64,000 nt of DNA from Colwellia sp. E2M01 (GTDB lineage: Bacteria; Pseudomonadota; Gammaproteobacteria; Enterobacterales; Alteromonadaceae), in the NCBI RefSeq assembly GCF_018860585.1, contig NZ_JAHKPR010000081.1, forward strand, positions 1 through 64,000, given 5' to 3'. This document shows, in pieces, positions 19,759-28,836 of the stretch (positions are counted from its first letter, which is position 1; every line of letters begins with the position of its first letter). A model generated the notes under the pieces. It did not search any database, was not told the origin of the DNA, and saw only the letters and a program-made list of their open reading frames with translations. Position numbers and translations under genes: made by a program.

Positions 19759-20747
19759 GACGATCTTGTGATGTATTCGCTTTTAACGTTATGGCAAGGT
19801 AATGGTGATTTTACCTTTACTAATGTCACTGAAACACATTTACCAGAAGCATTACAGTATGTTTGGGGTATTAATGCTGTTACTGATGTTGATCTTAATA
19901 ACTACGGTAAATTAGATTTATACTTCGCTTTTGGTAAAACTCATTACCAATTATCTAGGAAGTCAATCGACTTCAATCCAACCAGTGGCTCACTCAACAT
20001 TCATGATGATGGTGAAAAAGGCACAACTTTAATTGATTTTTCGGCAGAAGGGGACGTGATTTTATCAGATTTAGGGTTAACTTATCGCTAATGGAATGGT
20101 AACTACCCTGTGTTTTTAGGTAAAGATAAAGCACGACATGTTGTCAAAGCAGATGGCTTCCAACCCGTTCAACTTCCAGCTGAAATGACTGATGCGGATG
20201 AAACATTAATCATTACCCAAACTAACGCAACAGGTTGGCCTGAAGACAGAAGTGTTAATGGCTTATATAGGTTATACGGGCGATGGCCAATGGAAAGCTG
20301 AATGGGTACGTGACCAAAACATTTACTGGAATGTTTCATTTACCTTAGATAACTTAACCGACGTTAATTTTGATTGGCAACCTAATAACCGTAATGGTCA
20401 AGATATTGTGTTAATTAATCAAGGTAACAAATTTGTTGATACAAGTGCTGAATGGAATTTACCTAAAGGTGGCGATCATTGGGGCGTAACGCATGGCGAC
20501 TTTAATAACGATGGTTGGAATGACTTGTTTGTTTATCGTTACTTTAGAATCAGGTGCGGTATATCAAAAGCGTGTTGCTTCAGCGGGTGAAGTATTTTCA
20601 GCAGGCATTATAGGCACCGTTCACTTTGGTTTAGGTAACGCAACGAAAATTACTTCTGTCGAAGTTAAATGGCGAAATGGTAAATCAGTACTATTAACGG
20701 ATATTAATGCAAATAGTACGGTAAGCACCGATGAGCCGGGCGTCTAA
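19759..20747 (+). pseudogene. Broken mosaic copy of the giant lipoprotein gene
   Basis: Aligns to about 16764-18040 of the preceding gene. The first roughly 260 bases differ at only a handful of positions; after about 20020 the similarity falls clearly. An in-frame TAA (20090-20092) replaces a CAG codon, a frameshift occurs near 20260-20275 (GGTTATACGGGCGATGG), and near 20540 the sequence jumps from the GDFNNDGWNDLFVYRY region directly to the ASPIC-like region, deleting about 300 bases. There is no start, signal peptide or C-terminal region. It is a remnant of a tandem or duplicated paralogue, partly homogenised with its intact neighbour. Confidence 0.9.
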
Positions 20748-20967
20748 CGGCAATTACTACCGACTTCAAGTAGTAACAGTATTACTACGGTTAATGATCA
20801 AGATGTTATAACTTTTATCGCTAATTCAGTAAGAACTCAGTAAGAACTCAGTAAGGAGTGTGTAAAAAATATCACACTCAACTGATTACTTGTAGATACG
20901 TTATCTTTATATAGCGTATCTATATTTGAATGGTTTATGTTTAAAGTTGTTTATTTTTAATGTGTAT

Positions 20968-20979
20968 ATTGTTTACAAT
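20968..20979. promoter_or_regulatory. Operator ATTGTTTACAAT upstream of the dehydrogenase operon
   Basis: One mismatch from the shared palindrome; extended TATATTGTTTACAATATA is itself nearly symmetric. It ends 10 bases before a candidate -35 box. Confidence 0.6.
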
Positions 20980-20989
20980 ATACAATCGT

Positions 20990-21018
20990 TTGTTGACATT
21001 GATGGGCATTGGTATAGT
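20990..21018 (+). promoter_or_regulatory. Candidate sigma-70 promoter
   Basis: TTGTTG (20990-20995), a 17-base spacer, then TATAGT (21013-21018); about 40 bases before the start codon at 21060. Confidence 0.45.
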
Positions 21019-21059
21019 CTAATAGAATAATAATAAAGCAAACAAATAGCCCCTGAATT

Positions 21060-21587
21060 ATGAACAGAAGAAAATTTCTCGCTAGCTTATCGGTATTACT
21101 TGGTTGTAGTATCGCCTCACTCGATACTTTAGCAATCAACAGCGCACTGGCTTTTACTGGTGACACTAAAAGTAGATTAACAAAACATCAAGCGAGTGCT
21201 ATTTCAAGCATTGCGGATATTATCATTCCTGAAACCGAGACACCATCGGCCAGCCAAGCGGGTGTAACATCCTATATCGATTTTTATCTGCATGAATTTT
21301 TAAATTTGGAGCAACGTACCAAATTATTAGCGGGAATTGAAACACTATATCAATCTAACTCCGCCTTTATTGCTTTACCTAAAGTAGAGCAAACTGCGGT
21401 AATACAAGCGTTAGATGATAATTTATACACCCCGCAAGAAAACCCTGCCTATAAAAAACTTAAGCAACTTATCGTTATCGGCTATTACAGTTCAGAAGTC
21501 GGTGCTACTCAAGCATTGAAATATGACCCTGTGCCCGGACCCTATAAAGAAATGAAGCTTAAAGATGTTGGTCGCGTTTGGTATTAA
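21060..21587 (+). CDS. Tat-exported gluconate-2-dehydrogenase subunit-3-like protein
   Basis: 175 residues. A twin-arginine signal (MNRRKFLASLSVLLG) is followed by the Gluconate_2-dh3 fold (ISSIADIIIPETETPSASQAGVTSYIDFYL is its hallmark start). In known enzymes this small subunit accompanies a GMC-type FAD subunit and carries it through the Tat pathway to the periplasm. The GMC gene follows after 46 bases. Such pairs include gluconate/fructose dehydrogenases and glucoside 3-dehydrogenases; the latter lack the cytochrome subunit when, as here, none is encoded nearby. First gene of a three-gene operon under a candidate operator and promoter. Confidence 0.85.
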   Translation: MNRRKFLASLSVLLGCSIASLDTLAINSALAFTGDTKSRLTKHQASAISSIADIIIPETETPSASQAGVTSYIDFYLHEFLNLEQRTKLLAGIETLYQSNSAFIALPKVEQTAVIQALDDNLYTPQENPAYKKLKQLIVIGYYSSEVGATQALKYDPVPGPYKEMKLKDVGRVWY

Positions 21588-21633
21588 GAGTTTTGCTAAA
21601 GCTATAACTAAGTTTTAGTGTTAAGGAATAAAT

Positions 21634-23325
21634 ATGAAGAGTAAAAATACATTTGATGTCATTGTTGTTGGCTCGGGTATGTCAGGTGGTTATGCAGCTA
21701 AAGAATTTTGTGAAAAAGGTTATAAAACGCTTGTACTTGATCGCGGTGAAATGGTTAAACATCGAGAATATAAAACTGAAGGCAAAGCTCCTTGGGAAAT
21801 GCCTTTTCGTGGTGAAGTACCCGATGAAATTAAAGCAACTCAAGAGATCCAAAAAGATGTGTATATCTATAATGATTTTACACGCCATCATTTAATTAAT
21901 GATCAAGACCATCCATACGTGCAAAAAAAGCCATTTATTTGGTATCGTAGTTCAACCATTGGTGGTAAGTCATTAATTTGGGGAAGACAAAGTTACCGTT
22001 GGTCAGCGCTTGATTTTCAATCTAATAAATTAGATGGTCATGGTATCGATTGGCCTGTTCGCTATGAAGACATTGCTCCTTGGTATGATAAAGTCGAACC
22101 TTTTGTTGGTATTTCTGGCAGCTATGAAAATTTAAAAGTATTACCTGATGGTAAGTTTCTTCCTGCATTGCCGTTAAATGTTGTTGAACGCGATATGAAG
22201 AAAAAAATAGAAACAGCATTTCCAGATCGTCACTTCATACCAGCTCGTGTTGCACATCTGACTCAACCAACTGAAGAGCACTTAGCATTGGGAAGAGCTC
22301 AATGTCAGGCACGCAGTGAATGCCCAAGAGGCTGTTCTTTTGGTGCATATTACTCGTCTAACTCTGCAGCGTTGCCTGCAGCAGAAAGTACAGGCAACTT
22401 AACCTTAACAGCAAATGCCCAAGTGCAATCTGTCATTTATGATGAAAAAACAGGTAAAGCCAGTGGTGTACGTTATGTTGACATGCTAACGAATGAAACG
22501 GTAGAAGTGTTCGCTAAAGTGGTCTTCATGTGCGCTTCGACACTCGCGTCAGTACAAATTTTATTAAATTCTACGTCAAAAACATTTCCTAATGGCATTG
22601 GTAATCGTCATGATATTTTAGGCCGTTATATTATGGATCATTGCGGTGGTGGGGGGGCTTCTGGCATGGTACCTGGCTACCTTGAAAATTATTATAAAGG
22701 TCGTCGTCCTGGCGGTGTTTATATTCCTCGCTTTAGAAATATTAATAAGCAAGAAGAAAGCTTTAAAAGAGGTTATGGTTTTCAATGTGGAGCTTCTCGT
22801 GCGGGTTGGCAATGGGCTAAAAATGGCAAAGGCATAGGTGAGTCGTTTAAAGCCCGAGTAAGGCAACCTGGGAATTGGTATTTTACTCTCTGGGGGTTTG
22901 GTGAGTCGTTGCCTGATTATGATAATAGAGTTTATCTACATGAAAGCAAAAAAGATAAATGGGGAATGCCACTATTAGTGACTGATGTTGAGATTAAAGC
23001 GAATGAAAAAGCTATGATAAAAGATATGTCAGACACTGCGGTAGAAATGTTAACTGCTGCAGGCCTAGAAAATATTAAAGGTTTTGAAGGTGAAGCTCCA
23101 CCAGGTGGCGCGATTCATGAAATGGGGGGCGCTTGTATGGGGAATGATGTAAAAACATCTTATTTGAATAAATGGAATCAATGTCATGAGGTGTCTAATT
23201 TATTTGTGACTGATGGCGCTGCGTTTTCGTCTGTATCTTGTGTTAATCCTTCGATTACCTTTATGGCATTTACAAGTCGAGCGGTTGATTATGCGGATAA
23301 ACAGCTTTCAGCTAAGACTATCTAA
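21634..23325 (+). CDS. GMC-family FAD oxidoreductase, large dehydrogenase subunit
   Basis: 563 residues. The dinucleotide-binding motif VVGSGMSGGYAAKEFCEKG is at about residues 11-29; a central segment has a cysteine group (QCQARSECPRGCSFG) as in gluconate-2-dehydrogenase/glucoside-3-dehydrogenase large subunits; the C-terminal catalytic region GGAIHEMGGACMG and SSVSCVNPSITFMAF gives the expected His/Asn pair. It has no signal peptide, consistent with piggy-back Tat export with the upstream subunit. The likely activity is oxidation of a sugar hydroxyl, with electrons passed to a cytochrome encoded elsewhere. Substrate unknown; location suggests a galactan-derived sugar. Confidence 0.87.
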   Translation: MKSKNTFDVIVVGSGMSGGYAAKEFCEKGYKTLVLDRGEMVKHREYKTEGKAPWEMPFRGEVPDEIKATQEIQKDVYIYNDFTRHHLINDQDHPYVQKKPFIWYRSSTIGGKSLIWGRQSYRWSALDFQSNKLDGHGIDWPVRYEDIAPWYDKVEPFVGISGSYENLKVLPDGKFLPALPLNVVERDMKKKIETAFPDRHFIPARVAHLTQPTEEHLALGRAQCQARSECPRGCSFGAYYSSNSAALPAAESTGNLTLTANAQVQSVIYDEKTGKASGVRYVDMLTNETVEVFAKVVFMCASTLASVQILLNSTSKTFPNGIGNRHDILGRYIMDHCGGGGASGMVPGYLENYYKGRRPGGVYIPRFRNINKQEESFKRGYGFQCGASRAGWQWAKNGKGIGESFKARVRQPGNWYFTLWGFGESLPDYDNRVYLHESKKDKWGMPLLVTDVEIKANEKAMIKDMSDTAVEMLTAAGLENIKGFEGEAPPGGAIHEMGGACMGNDVKTSYLNKWNQCHEVSNLFVTDGAAFSSVSCVNPSITFMAFTSRAVDYADKQLSAKTI

Positions 23326-23390
23326 TTAAAACTATTTAATTAAAGCTCTGTTGTTAATTAAAGCTCAGCTCAGCTAACTAAGGATTACAT

Positions 23391-24176
23391 GTGAAATTTT
23401 GTGTTAACAGTGGTGTAAAAGTTAAAAACTTATTTATCATCGCAGCATTACTTTTAGGTATGAATATTACACCATTAGCCGCTAAACAATTTAATGCTTT
23501 ATTGTTTACCAAAACAGGTGGTTGGCATCATGGCAGTGTTTTAGAAGGTGTTACAGCAATTAGAGGCCTAGCTAAATCCCATCATTTCAATGTTGATTGG
23601 CAAGAAGATGCAAATTATTTCACTAAAGAAAAGCTTGCCAATTACGATGTAGTGATATTTTTATTAACTAGTGGTGATGTATTAAATGAGCAACAGCAAA
23701 AAGCCTTTGAAGACTTTATAAAGCAAGGTAAAGGCTTTGTTGGCGTACATTCCGCTGCTGATACTGAGCATGATTGGCCTTGGTTTAAAGCCCTTGTAGG
23801 AAGAACCTTTATTATTCATCCAACTATTCAAACGGCTAATGTTGATGTAGTAACTGATAATTTTCCTGGTTCTGCGCAATTACCCGAACGGTTTTTATGG
23901 ACAGAGGAATATTACCATTATGGCGATGCACACACCAAAAACCTAAAATATATATTAACCGTTGATGAAAGCTCGTATGAACCAGCTGCCGCATGGGGCG
24001 ACTTGAAAGTAGAGGGGATGGGCGATTTTCACCCTATGGCTTGGTATCAAGAATACGATGGCGGTCGTTCATTTTATACCGGCCTTGGGCATTTAGGAGA
24101 AGCTTATTTGGAGCCTTTCTTTTTATCACACCTATATGGTGGTATATATTGGGCTGCTACGGGTAAAGGTTTGTAG
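23391..24176 (+). CDS. Secreted ThuA-domain protein
   Basis: 261 residues from a GTG start; a signal peptide runs to about residue 35 (IIAALLLGMNITPLAAKQ). The ThuA fold (a class-I glutamine-amidotransferase-like fold) shows in LLFTKTGGWHHGSV, FEDFIKQGKGFVGVHSAAD and EYYHYGD. ThuA-type proteins were first linked to trehalose use through 3-keto-sugar metabolism, and secreted forms are common in polysaccharide loci; no catalytic mechanism is settled. Third gene after the small and large dehydrogenase subunits, with a 65-base gap, and ended by a hairpin. This arrangement supports a periplasmic keto-sugar step, as inference. Confidence 0.85.
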   Translation: MKFCVNSGVKVKNLFIIAALLLGMNITPLAAKQFNALLFTKTGGWHHGSVLEGVTAIRGLAKSHHFNVDWQEDANYFTKEKLANYDVVIFLLTSGDVLNEQQQKAFEDFIKQGKGFVGVHSAADTEHDWPWFKALVGRTFIIHPTIQTANVDVVTDNFPGSAQLPERFLWTEEYYHYGDAHTKNLKYILTVDESSYEPAAAWGDLKVEGMGDFHPMAWYQEYDGGRSFYTGLGHLGEAYLEPFFLSHLYGGIYWAATGKGL

Positions 24177-24196
24177 CATTATTAATTGATCTACTA

Positions 24197-24233
24197 CCTA
24201 TACTCGAGAGTCTAAAATCTAGAGTATAGGTTT
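24197..24233 (+). terminator. Hairpin after the ThuA gene
   Basis: CCTATACTC (24197-24205) pairs with GAGTATAGG (24222-24230), followed by TTTATTAT. Confidence 0.65.
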
Positions 24234-24267
24234 ATTATAATTAAGTATGACACAAGCAAACTAGATT

Positions 24268-25026
24268 ATGTCCATAACAGAGCACATTGAAAACGATCTT
24301 CACCAGGCAACCCTTCATGAAGCCGCGGTGTCAATTAGTATTAATGGCATTAGCCATGCGGTGATGATGGCATCGCCGACACATTTAAAAGATTTTGCTT
24401 TGGGCTTTGTGTTAAGTGAAGGTTTAATCACTGCGGTTAGTGAAGTATTGAATATTGTAGTACATTCACATGAGTGTGGATGGCAAGTTGATCTTCAGGT
24501 CTTAGCGCGAACACAATATAAATTAAAGCAACGGCGTCGTAGTATGGCGGGGCCAAGTGGTTGTGGCTTATGTGGTATTGATTCATTAGAAGCTGCAATG
24601 GCGTTAAATTACGCTAAAAATACTATCTCACCTACCGAAAGTAGCTTGCCAACAGAAGATGTTATTATGCAAGCGAAATCTGCTTTACCTGACATATTGA
24701 AAAAATCCGGAGGCATAAGAGGTAATCATTGTGCTGCTTATTTTGATTTAGTTGGGAATATTATTGCATTTAGAGAAGATGTTGGTCGCCACTCAGCATT
24801 AGATAAATTACTTGGCTTCCTATCAAAAGAGCAACAAGTCATGAATCAAGGTTTCGCAATAATAACGAGTCGATGTAGCCATGATTTAATTGCGAAGGCA
24901 GCTCGTTTACACTTATCAACCTTAGTAACACTGTCACAACCCACCGATTTAGCGGTTAGATCAGCGCGAGAAACAGGCCTAGCGCTTTTTTGTTTCCAGT
25001 ATGGTCAATTAAAGCGTTTTGCTTAA
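24268..25026 (+). CDS. FdhD, sulfur carrier for formate-dehydrogenase maturation
   Basis: 252 residues. The family signature RRSMAGPSGCGLCGID carries the essential CxxC, followed by GGIRGNHCAAYF and FREDVGRHSALDKLLG, both conserved in FdhD. FdhD passes sulfur from a cysteine desulfurase to the molybdenum cofactor of formate-dehydrogenase-type enzymes. It is followed 11 bases after its stop by the molybdopterin oxidoreductase it presumably serves. No shared operator is visible upstream. Confidence 0.93.
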   Translation: MSITEHIENDLHQATLHEAAVSISINGISHAVMMASPTHLKDFALGFVLSEGLITAVSEVLNIVVHSHECGWQVDLQVLARTQYKLKQRRRSMAGPSGCGLCGIDSLEAAMALNYAKNTISPTESSLPTEDVIMQAKSALPDILKKSGGIRGNHCAAYFDLVGNIIAFREDVGRHSALDKLLGFLSKEQQVMNQGFAIITSRCSHDLIAKAARLHLSTLVTLSQPTDLAVRSARETGLALFCFQYGQLKRFA

Positions 25027-25037
25027 AGAGAAATGTT

Positions 25038-27317
25038 ATGTCTAACAAAAATGTAAAAAATTCAGTATATTCATCACCTGCTGGCGGCTGGGGAGCATTA
25101 AAAAGCTCAGCTAAACATCTCATGCAAAGTGAAAACTCAGTGCAAAGTGTTAAAGCTTTGTTAAGAGCTAACCAACCTGGAGGTTTTGATTGTCCTGGTT
25201 GTGCTTGGGGAGATTCTAATAAAGCAGGAAAAATAGATTTTTGCGAAAATGGCGTTAAAGCAATAGCATGGGAGGCAACAAGTAAGCGTGTAGATGCTAA
25301 TTTTTTCAAACAACACGCTATTACTGAACTCAAAACATGGGACGATCATTCACTCGAAAAAAGTGGGCGATTAACAGAGCCTATGTTTTATAACGGTGAA
25401 AATGATCATTACCAACCTATTAGCTGGGAACAAGCCTTTAACGTTATTGCTAATCACCTTAAAAACCTATCTTCACCTAATGAAGCATTGCTTTATACCT
25501 CTGGTCGGGCGAGTAATGAAGTTGCTTATTTATACCAGTTATTTGGTCGTGTATTAGGAACAAATAATTTTCCTGATTGCTCAAATATGTGTCATGAAGC
25601 TTCTGGTGTAGGTATGACTCAAAGCATAGGTACCGGAAAAGGCACAGTAACCATGGATGATTTTGAGCACGCTGATGCTATTTTTGTTTTTGGTCAAAAC
25701 CCAGGTACTAATCATCCACGTATGCTAGGTACGTTACGAGAAGCCAGTAAACGCGGTGCAACTATTGTTTCTATCAACAACTTAAAAGAGCGTGGTTTAC
25801 AAAAGTTTACTGATCCGCAAAGCCCGAAAGAAATGATTCTTTTTACGGGAACAAAGATCAGCGGTTATTACTTTACACCTCGTTTAGGTGGCGATATGGC
25901 GTTATTACGCGGTGTTGCTAAATGTTTACTTGAGCGATTTGAAGACGATAAGTCAGCACTTGATATGGATTTCATTAATGAACATTGTGACGACTTTGAA
26001 GGCTATAAACACAGCGTAGAACTAACCACTTGGGATAAAATAATCGAGCAGTCTAGTTTAACTCGCGCTGAAATTGAGCAAATAGCAGAAATATATATCA
26101 ACAGCAAGAATGTCATCTTTACTTGGGCAATGGGTATAACCCAACACCATCATTCTGTAGCAACGGTACGTGAGCTTGTTAATGTATTAATGTTAAGAGG
26201 TAATATTGGTAAAAAAGGTGCTGGTGCTTGTCCGGTGCGCGGGCACTCAAACGTCCAGGGTAATCGCACAGTAGGTATAAATGAAAAGCCATCGATAGAA
26301 TTTCTTGATTCGTTAGAAAAACGCTATTCTTTTACTGCTCCTCGTAATGCAGGATTTAACACGGTTGAGTCAATTCAAGCCATGTTATCAGAAAAGGCTA
26401 AAGTGTTTATTGCACTAGGCGGTAATTTTGCTGCAGCAACCCCTGACACTAATCGTACTTATCAAGCCATACAAAAGTGTGACTTAACCGTACAAATTAG
26501 TACTAAATTGAACCGTAGCCATTTAATGACGGGAAAAAAAGCGTTAATTCTACCTTGCTTAGGGCGTACTGAAATTGATCGTCAAACAAACGGAGAGCAA
26601 TGTATTACCGTTGAAGATTCAATGAGCATGGTACACAGTTCAAAAGGTCAAAATGAACCAGCATCAGAACTTCTACGCTCAGAAACGGCTATTATTGCTG
26701 GCATGGCATCGGCATCGGTAGGAGACAAGGTGGTAAATTGGCTAAAACTTGCTAGCGATTATGCTCTGATCAGAGATGAAATTAGTGCGGTTCTTCCTGA
26801 TTTTGAGAACTACAACACAAGAATAGAAGCCGGTCGTGGTTTCTACTTACAAAATGCAGCTGCGGAGCGTCAATGGCAAACGCCAGCGAATAAAGCGATG
26901 TTTTCAGCGGCTGAATTACCCGAACAGTTAGTGCATGAAATCGCTAAAGATAAAACTAAAGGTTTAGTGTTTACTTTGCAAACTTTACGTTCACATGATC
27001 AATATAACACCAGCATATACGGAATGGATGATCGTTATCGAGGCGTTTACGGTGAACGAAAAGTAATTTTTATCAATGCCGATGATATGGCTAAACTTAA
27101 TTTGATTGCCGGTGATTTTGTTAAAATAACGACAGTGTCGAATGATACTGTAATACGCTCAGTTAGCCACTTTAAAGTAATAGAATATGATATTCCATCG
27201 GGATGTATTGCCGCTTATTACCCAGAAACTAACCCTTTAGTTCCGTTAGAAAGTATTGCCGAAGATTGTGGAACACCAACGTCAAAATCTATTCCTATTA
27301 CGTTGGAAAAATTATAA
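25038..27317 (+). CDS. FdhF/YdeP-family molybdopterin oxidoreductase (formate-dehydrogenase-like)
   Basis: 759 residues from the ATG at 25038, exactly the length of E. coli YdeP; an upstream ATG inside fdhD is less likely. The N-terminal cysteine cluster is reduced (FDCPGCAWGD plus one later Cys) compared with the four-Cys Fe-S site of classical formate dehydrogenases, as is usual in the YdeP group. Other signatures are TSGRASNEVAYLYQLFGR, DCSNMCHEASG, VFGQNPGTNHPRML and GACPVRGHSNVQGNRTVG. The C-terminal molybdopterin-dinucleotide domain holds SIYGMDDRYRG. The reaction is not established for YdeP; formate oxidation is plausible here because the P450 pathway downstream should yield formaldehyde and then formate. 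It forms an operon with fdhD. Confidence 0.85.
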   Translation: MSNKNVKNSVYSSPAGGWGALKSSAKHLMQSENSVQSVKALLRANQPGGFDCPGCAWGDSNKAGKIDFCENGVKAIAWEATSKRVDANFFKQHAITELKTWDDHSLEKSGRLTEPMFYNGENDHYQPISWEQAFNVIANHLKNLSSPNEALLYTSGRASNEVAYLYQLFGRVLGTNNFPDCSNMCHEASGVGMTQSIGTGKGTVTMDDFEHADAIFVFGQNPGTNHPRMLGTLREASKRGATIVSINNLKERGLQKFTDPQSPKEMILFTGTKISGYYFTPRLGGDMALLRGVAKCLLERFEDDKSALDMDFINEHCDDFEGYKHSVELTTWDKIIEQSSLTRAEIEQIAEIYINSKNVIFTWAMGITQHHHSVATVRELVNVLMLRGNIGKKGAGACPVRGHSNVQGNRTVGINEKPSIEFLDSLEKRYSFTAPRNAGFNTVESIQAMLSEKAKVFIALGGNFAAATPDTNRTYQAIQKCDLTVQISTKLNRSHLMTGKKALILPCLGRTEIDRQTNGEQCITVEDSMSMVHSSKGQNEPASELLRSETAIIAGMASASVGDKVVNWLKLASDYALIRDEISAVLPDFENYNTRIEAGRGFYLQNAAAERQWQTPANKAMFSAAELPEQLVHEIAKDKTKGLVFTLQTLRSHDQYNTSIYGMDDRYRGVYGERKVIFINADDMAKLNLIAGDFVKITTVSNDTVIRSVSHFKVIEYDIPSGCIAAYYPETNPLVPLESIAEDCGTPTSKSIPITLEKL

Positions 27318-27393
27318 TAACATTTCATATAAAGAAGTGGCCGCTTAGATTTGAACGACATGAGAACAAGTATAATTTTTGTGTGTAGCATAT

Positions 27394-27434
27394 AAAGGAC
27401 ACTCACTGATGAATTTAAGGTGAGTGTCCTTTTT
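27394..27434. repeat. Hairpin repeat, copy H1
   Basis: AAAGGACACTCAC (27394-27406) pairs with GTGAGTGTCCTTT (27420-27432), followed by T residues. Same sequence at 27943, 28779 and 30130. Each copy lies immediately before an Rhs or immunity-like cassette. It can also act as a terminator. Confidence 0.9.
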
Positions 27435-27534
27435 AGGTCAAGTAGTTAATTTTCAAATTAAATCTGCACGAGATGGAACGCCTACGTCTAATGTCCATCT
27501 TGATGTTCATTAAGTATTAATAAAAAGAGGCCTT

Positions 27535-27897
27535 ATGAAAAAAAAATTAGTCGTTAGTTCTATTTGTTCTTCTGAAGTAGATGTAAAGAATTGGCAGCCT
27601 ATTTCGAATGATGATGTTTATATTTGTTTAGACATTAAAGTTGATTTTCCGGATGAAAATCAATCTGGTCATCTTTTTTATGTTACTTTAGCCACTATAG
27701 AGTCTATAAAAAAAAATCGGAGCGAACCGTACTTGGTTATAAATAGAACTATTGTTATTAGTGAATATAGTTATGAGTTAGTTAGTAAGTTAATCTTAGA
27801 TATAATTGAAACTTGCTCTAAAAGCAGTTGGGAAGAAAGTTGTATTGCACTCCAGCGATATTTTCAGTGGGAGTATGAGGATTATTCACTTGAATAA
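27535..27897 (+). CDS. Imm8-family immunity protein
   Basis: 120 residues, cytoplasmic. The N-terminus (VVSSICSSEVDVKNWQPI, DDVYICLDIKVDFP) and C-terminus (SSWEESCIALQRYFQWEYED) match the layout of Imm8, an immunity family of polymorphic toxin systems. AAGAGG before the ATG is a good ribosome site. No toxin gene is adjacent upstream: the hairpin repeat H1 and then the YdeP-like gene come first. It is therefore an orphan immunity gene, possibly protecting against a sibling's toxin. Confidence 0.75.
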   Translation: MKKKLVVSSICSSEVDVKNWQPISNDDVYICLDIKVDFPDENQSGHLFYVTLATIESIKKNRSEPYLVINRTIVISEYSYELVSKLILDIIETCSKSSWEESCIALQRYFQWEYEDYSLE

Positions 27898-27985
27898 ATT
27901 ATAGATGACACTCACTTATAATTGCTAAATCCAAAGAAATATAAAGGACACTCACTTATAAATTTAAGGTGAGTGTCCTTTTTAA
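27897..27985. repeat. Long repeat with hairpin H2
   Basis: AAATTATAGATGACACTCAC..TTGCTAAATCCAAAGAAATAT leads into the hairpin AAAGGACACTCAC/GTGAGTGTCCTTT (27943-27981). The whole block of about 88 bases recurs at 30083-30171, and its first part at 31671-31707. Confidence 0.9.
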
Positions 27986-28010
27986 TTTTTAATACCTATG
28001 GAGTTTCAAA

Positions 28011-28670
28011 ATGATTGCCCGTTTTATAGTTTTATTATTTATTTTTACTGTTCAAGACTCTAATGCAACTTCTAAGTTTGAACCTATGTCAAATGATGAG
28101 TTACTAACTATATCTGAAGTTGTTTTAAAGAGACCTCATCAGGTTGCTGCTATGTGGGGAGAAAAGCACTATATGGATGGTACAGTGCTATCTTATGACG
28201 CTAACTTTGTTATGGATATTAATAGGTCCTATGATGATGGCAAAACTAAATTTTGCATCTATAACTTAGTTCAAGCTTTTAAAACCAACAAAAATATTAA
28301 TTCAGAATTTTTCATCTTAAATGCTAGAGAGCAACAATTAATTGCAATTAATGAAAGTTTGAGTGATTGTTTAAAATATTCTGAAGTTAGCGCTTCATTT
28401 CTAGTCGATGCGGGAATAAGAGATACAAATATAGCACAAGCATTTCGAGCTTTAATGTTTCTAGATTCCAGCGGGTATACATTAATTGCCAAAGAAGAAT
28501 ATAAGAACCTATTAAAAGATAGTGAATTGAAAATTATTTCGATGGAAAACAGTAATGATGATGTCGTTGTACACTTTACTAGCCTAGACACAGGTTTGAA
28601 TCATAGCGTAAAGATAAGCTTTGATTCTAAAGAAGTGATGCATTTAGGGGTAATGCTTAATAACAAATAA
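28011..28670 (+). CDS. Secreted protein of unknown function in the Rhs island
   Basis: 219 residues with a signal peptide (MIARFIVLLFIFTVQDSNA). The mature part is mixed alpha/beta without a motif I recognise; features are FCIYNLVQAFKTN, ECLKYSE-like LSDCLKYSEVSASFLVDAG and a C-terminal beta region DDVVVHFTSLDTGLNHSVKISF. It starts 28 bases after hairpin H2 and has H3 after it, so it occupies one cassette of the island. A periplasmic immunity role is possible from position only. Confidence 0.65.
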   Translation: MIARFIVLLFIFTVQDSNATSKFEPMSNDELLTISEVVLKRPHQVAAMWGEKHYMDGTVLSYDANFVMDINRSYDDGKTKFCIYNLVQAFKTNKNINSEFFILNAREQQLIAINESLSDCLKYSEVSASFLVDAGIRDTNIAQAFRALMFLDSSGYTLIAKEEYKNLLKDSELKIISMENSNDDVVVHFTSLDTGLNHSVKISFDSKEVMHLGVMLNNK

Positions 28671-28778
28671 AAGGCAAATCAAAAAAATAAATGAAGATAA
28701 CAAGATAACAAGTGATAACAAGGACAGGCACTCTAATTGAATAACTCACCGTGTTGAGCTAGGCTTAAAAAGAAATAT

Positions 28779-28819
28779 AAAGGACACTCAGTTATAAATT
28801 TAAGGTGAGTGTCCTTTTT
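28779..28819. repeat. Hairpin repeat, copy H3
   Basis: AAAGGACACTCA (28779-28790) and GTGAGTGTCCTTT (28805-28817), one base altered from the other copies (CACTCAG for CACTCAC). Rhs-like coding sequence begins within about 10 bases of its right edge. Just upstream, at 28719-28755, GGACAGGCACTC..AACTCACCGTG looks like a more decayed relative. Confidence 0.88.
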
Positions 28820-28836
28820 AATTTTTTATAATTGAT

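Noticed and set aside
19768..20301. Separate small genes in the broken lipoprotein copy
   Set aside because: All pieces align to one larger gene with a stop, frameshift and deletion between them, so they are one pseudogene.
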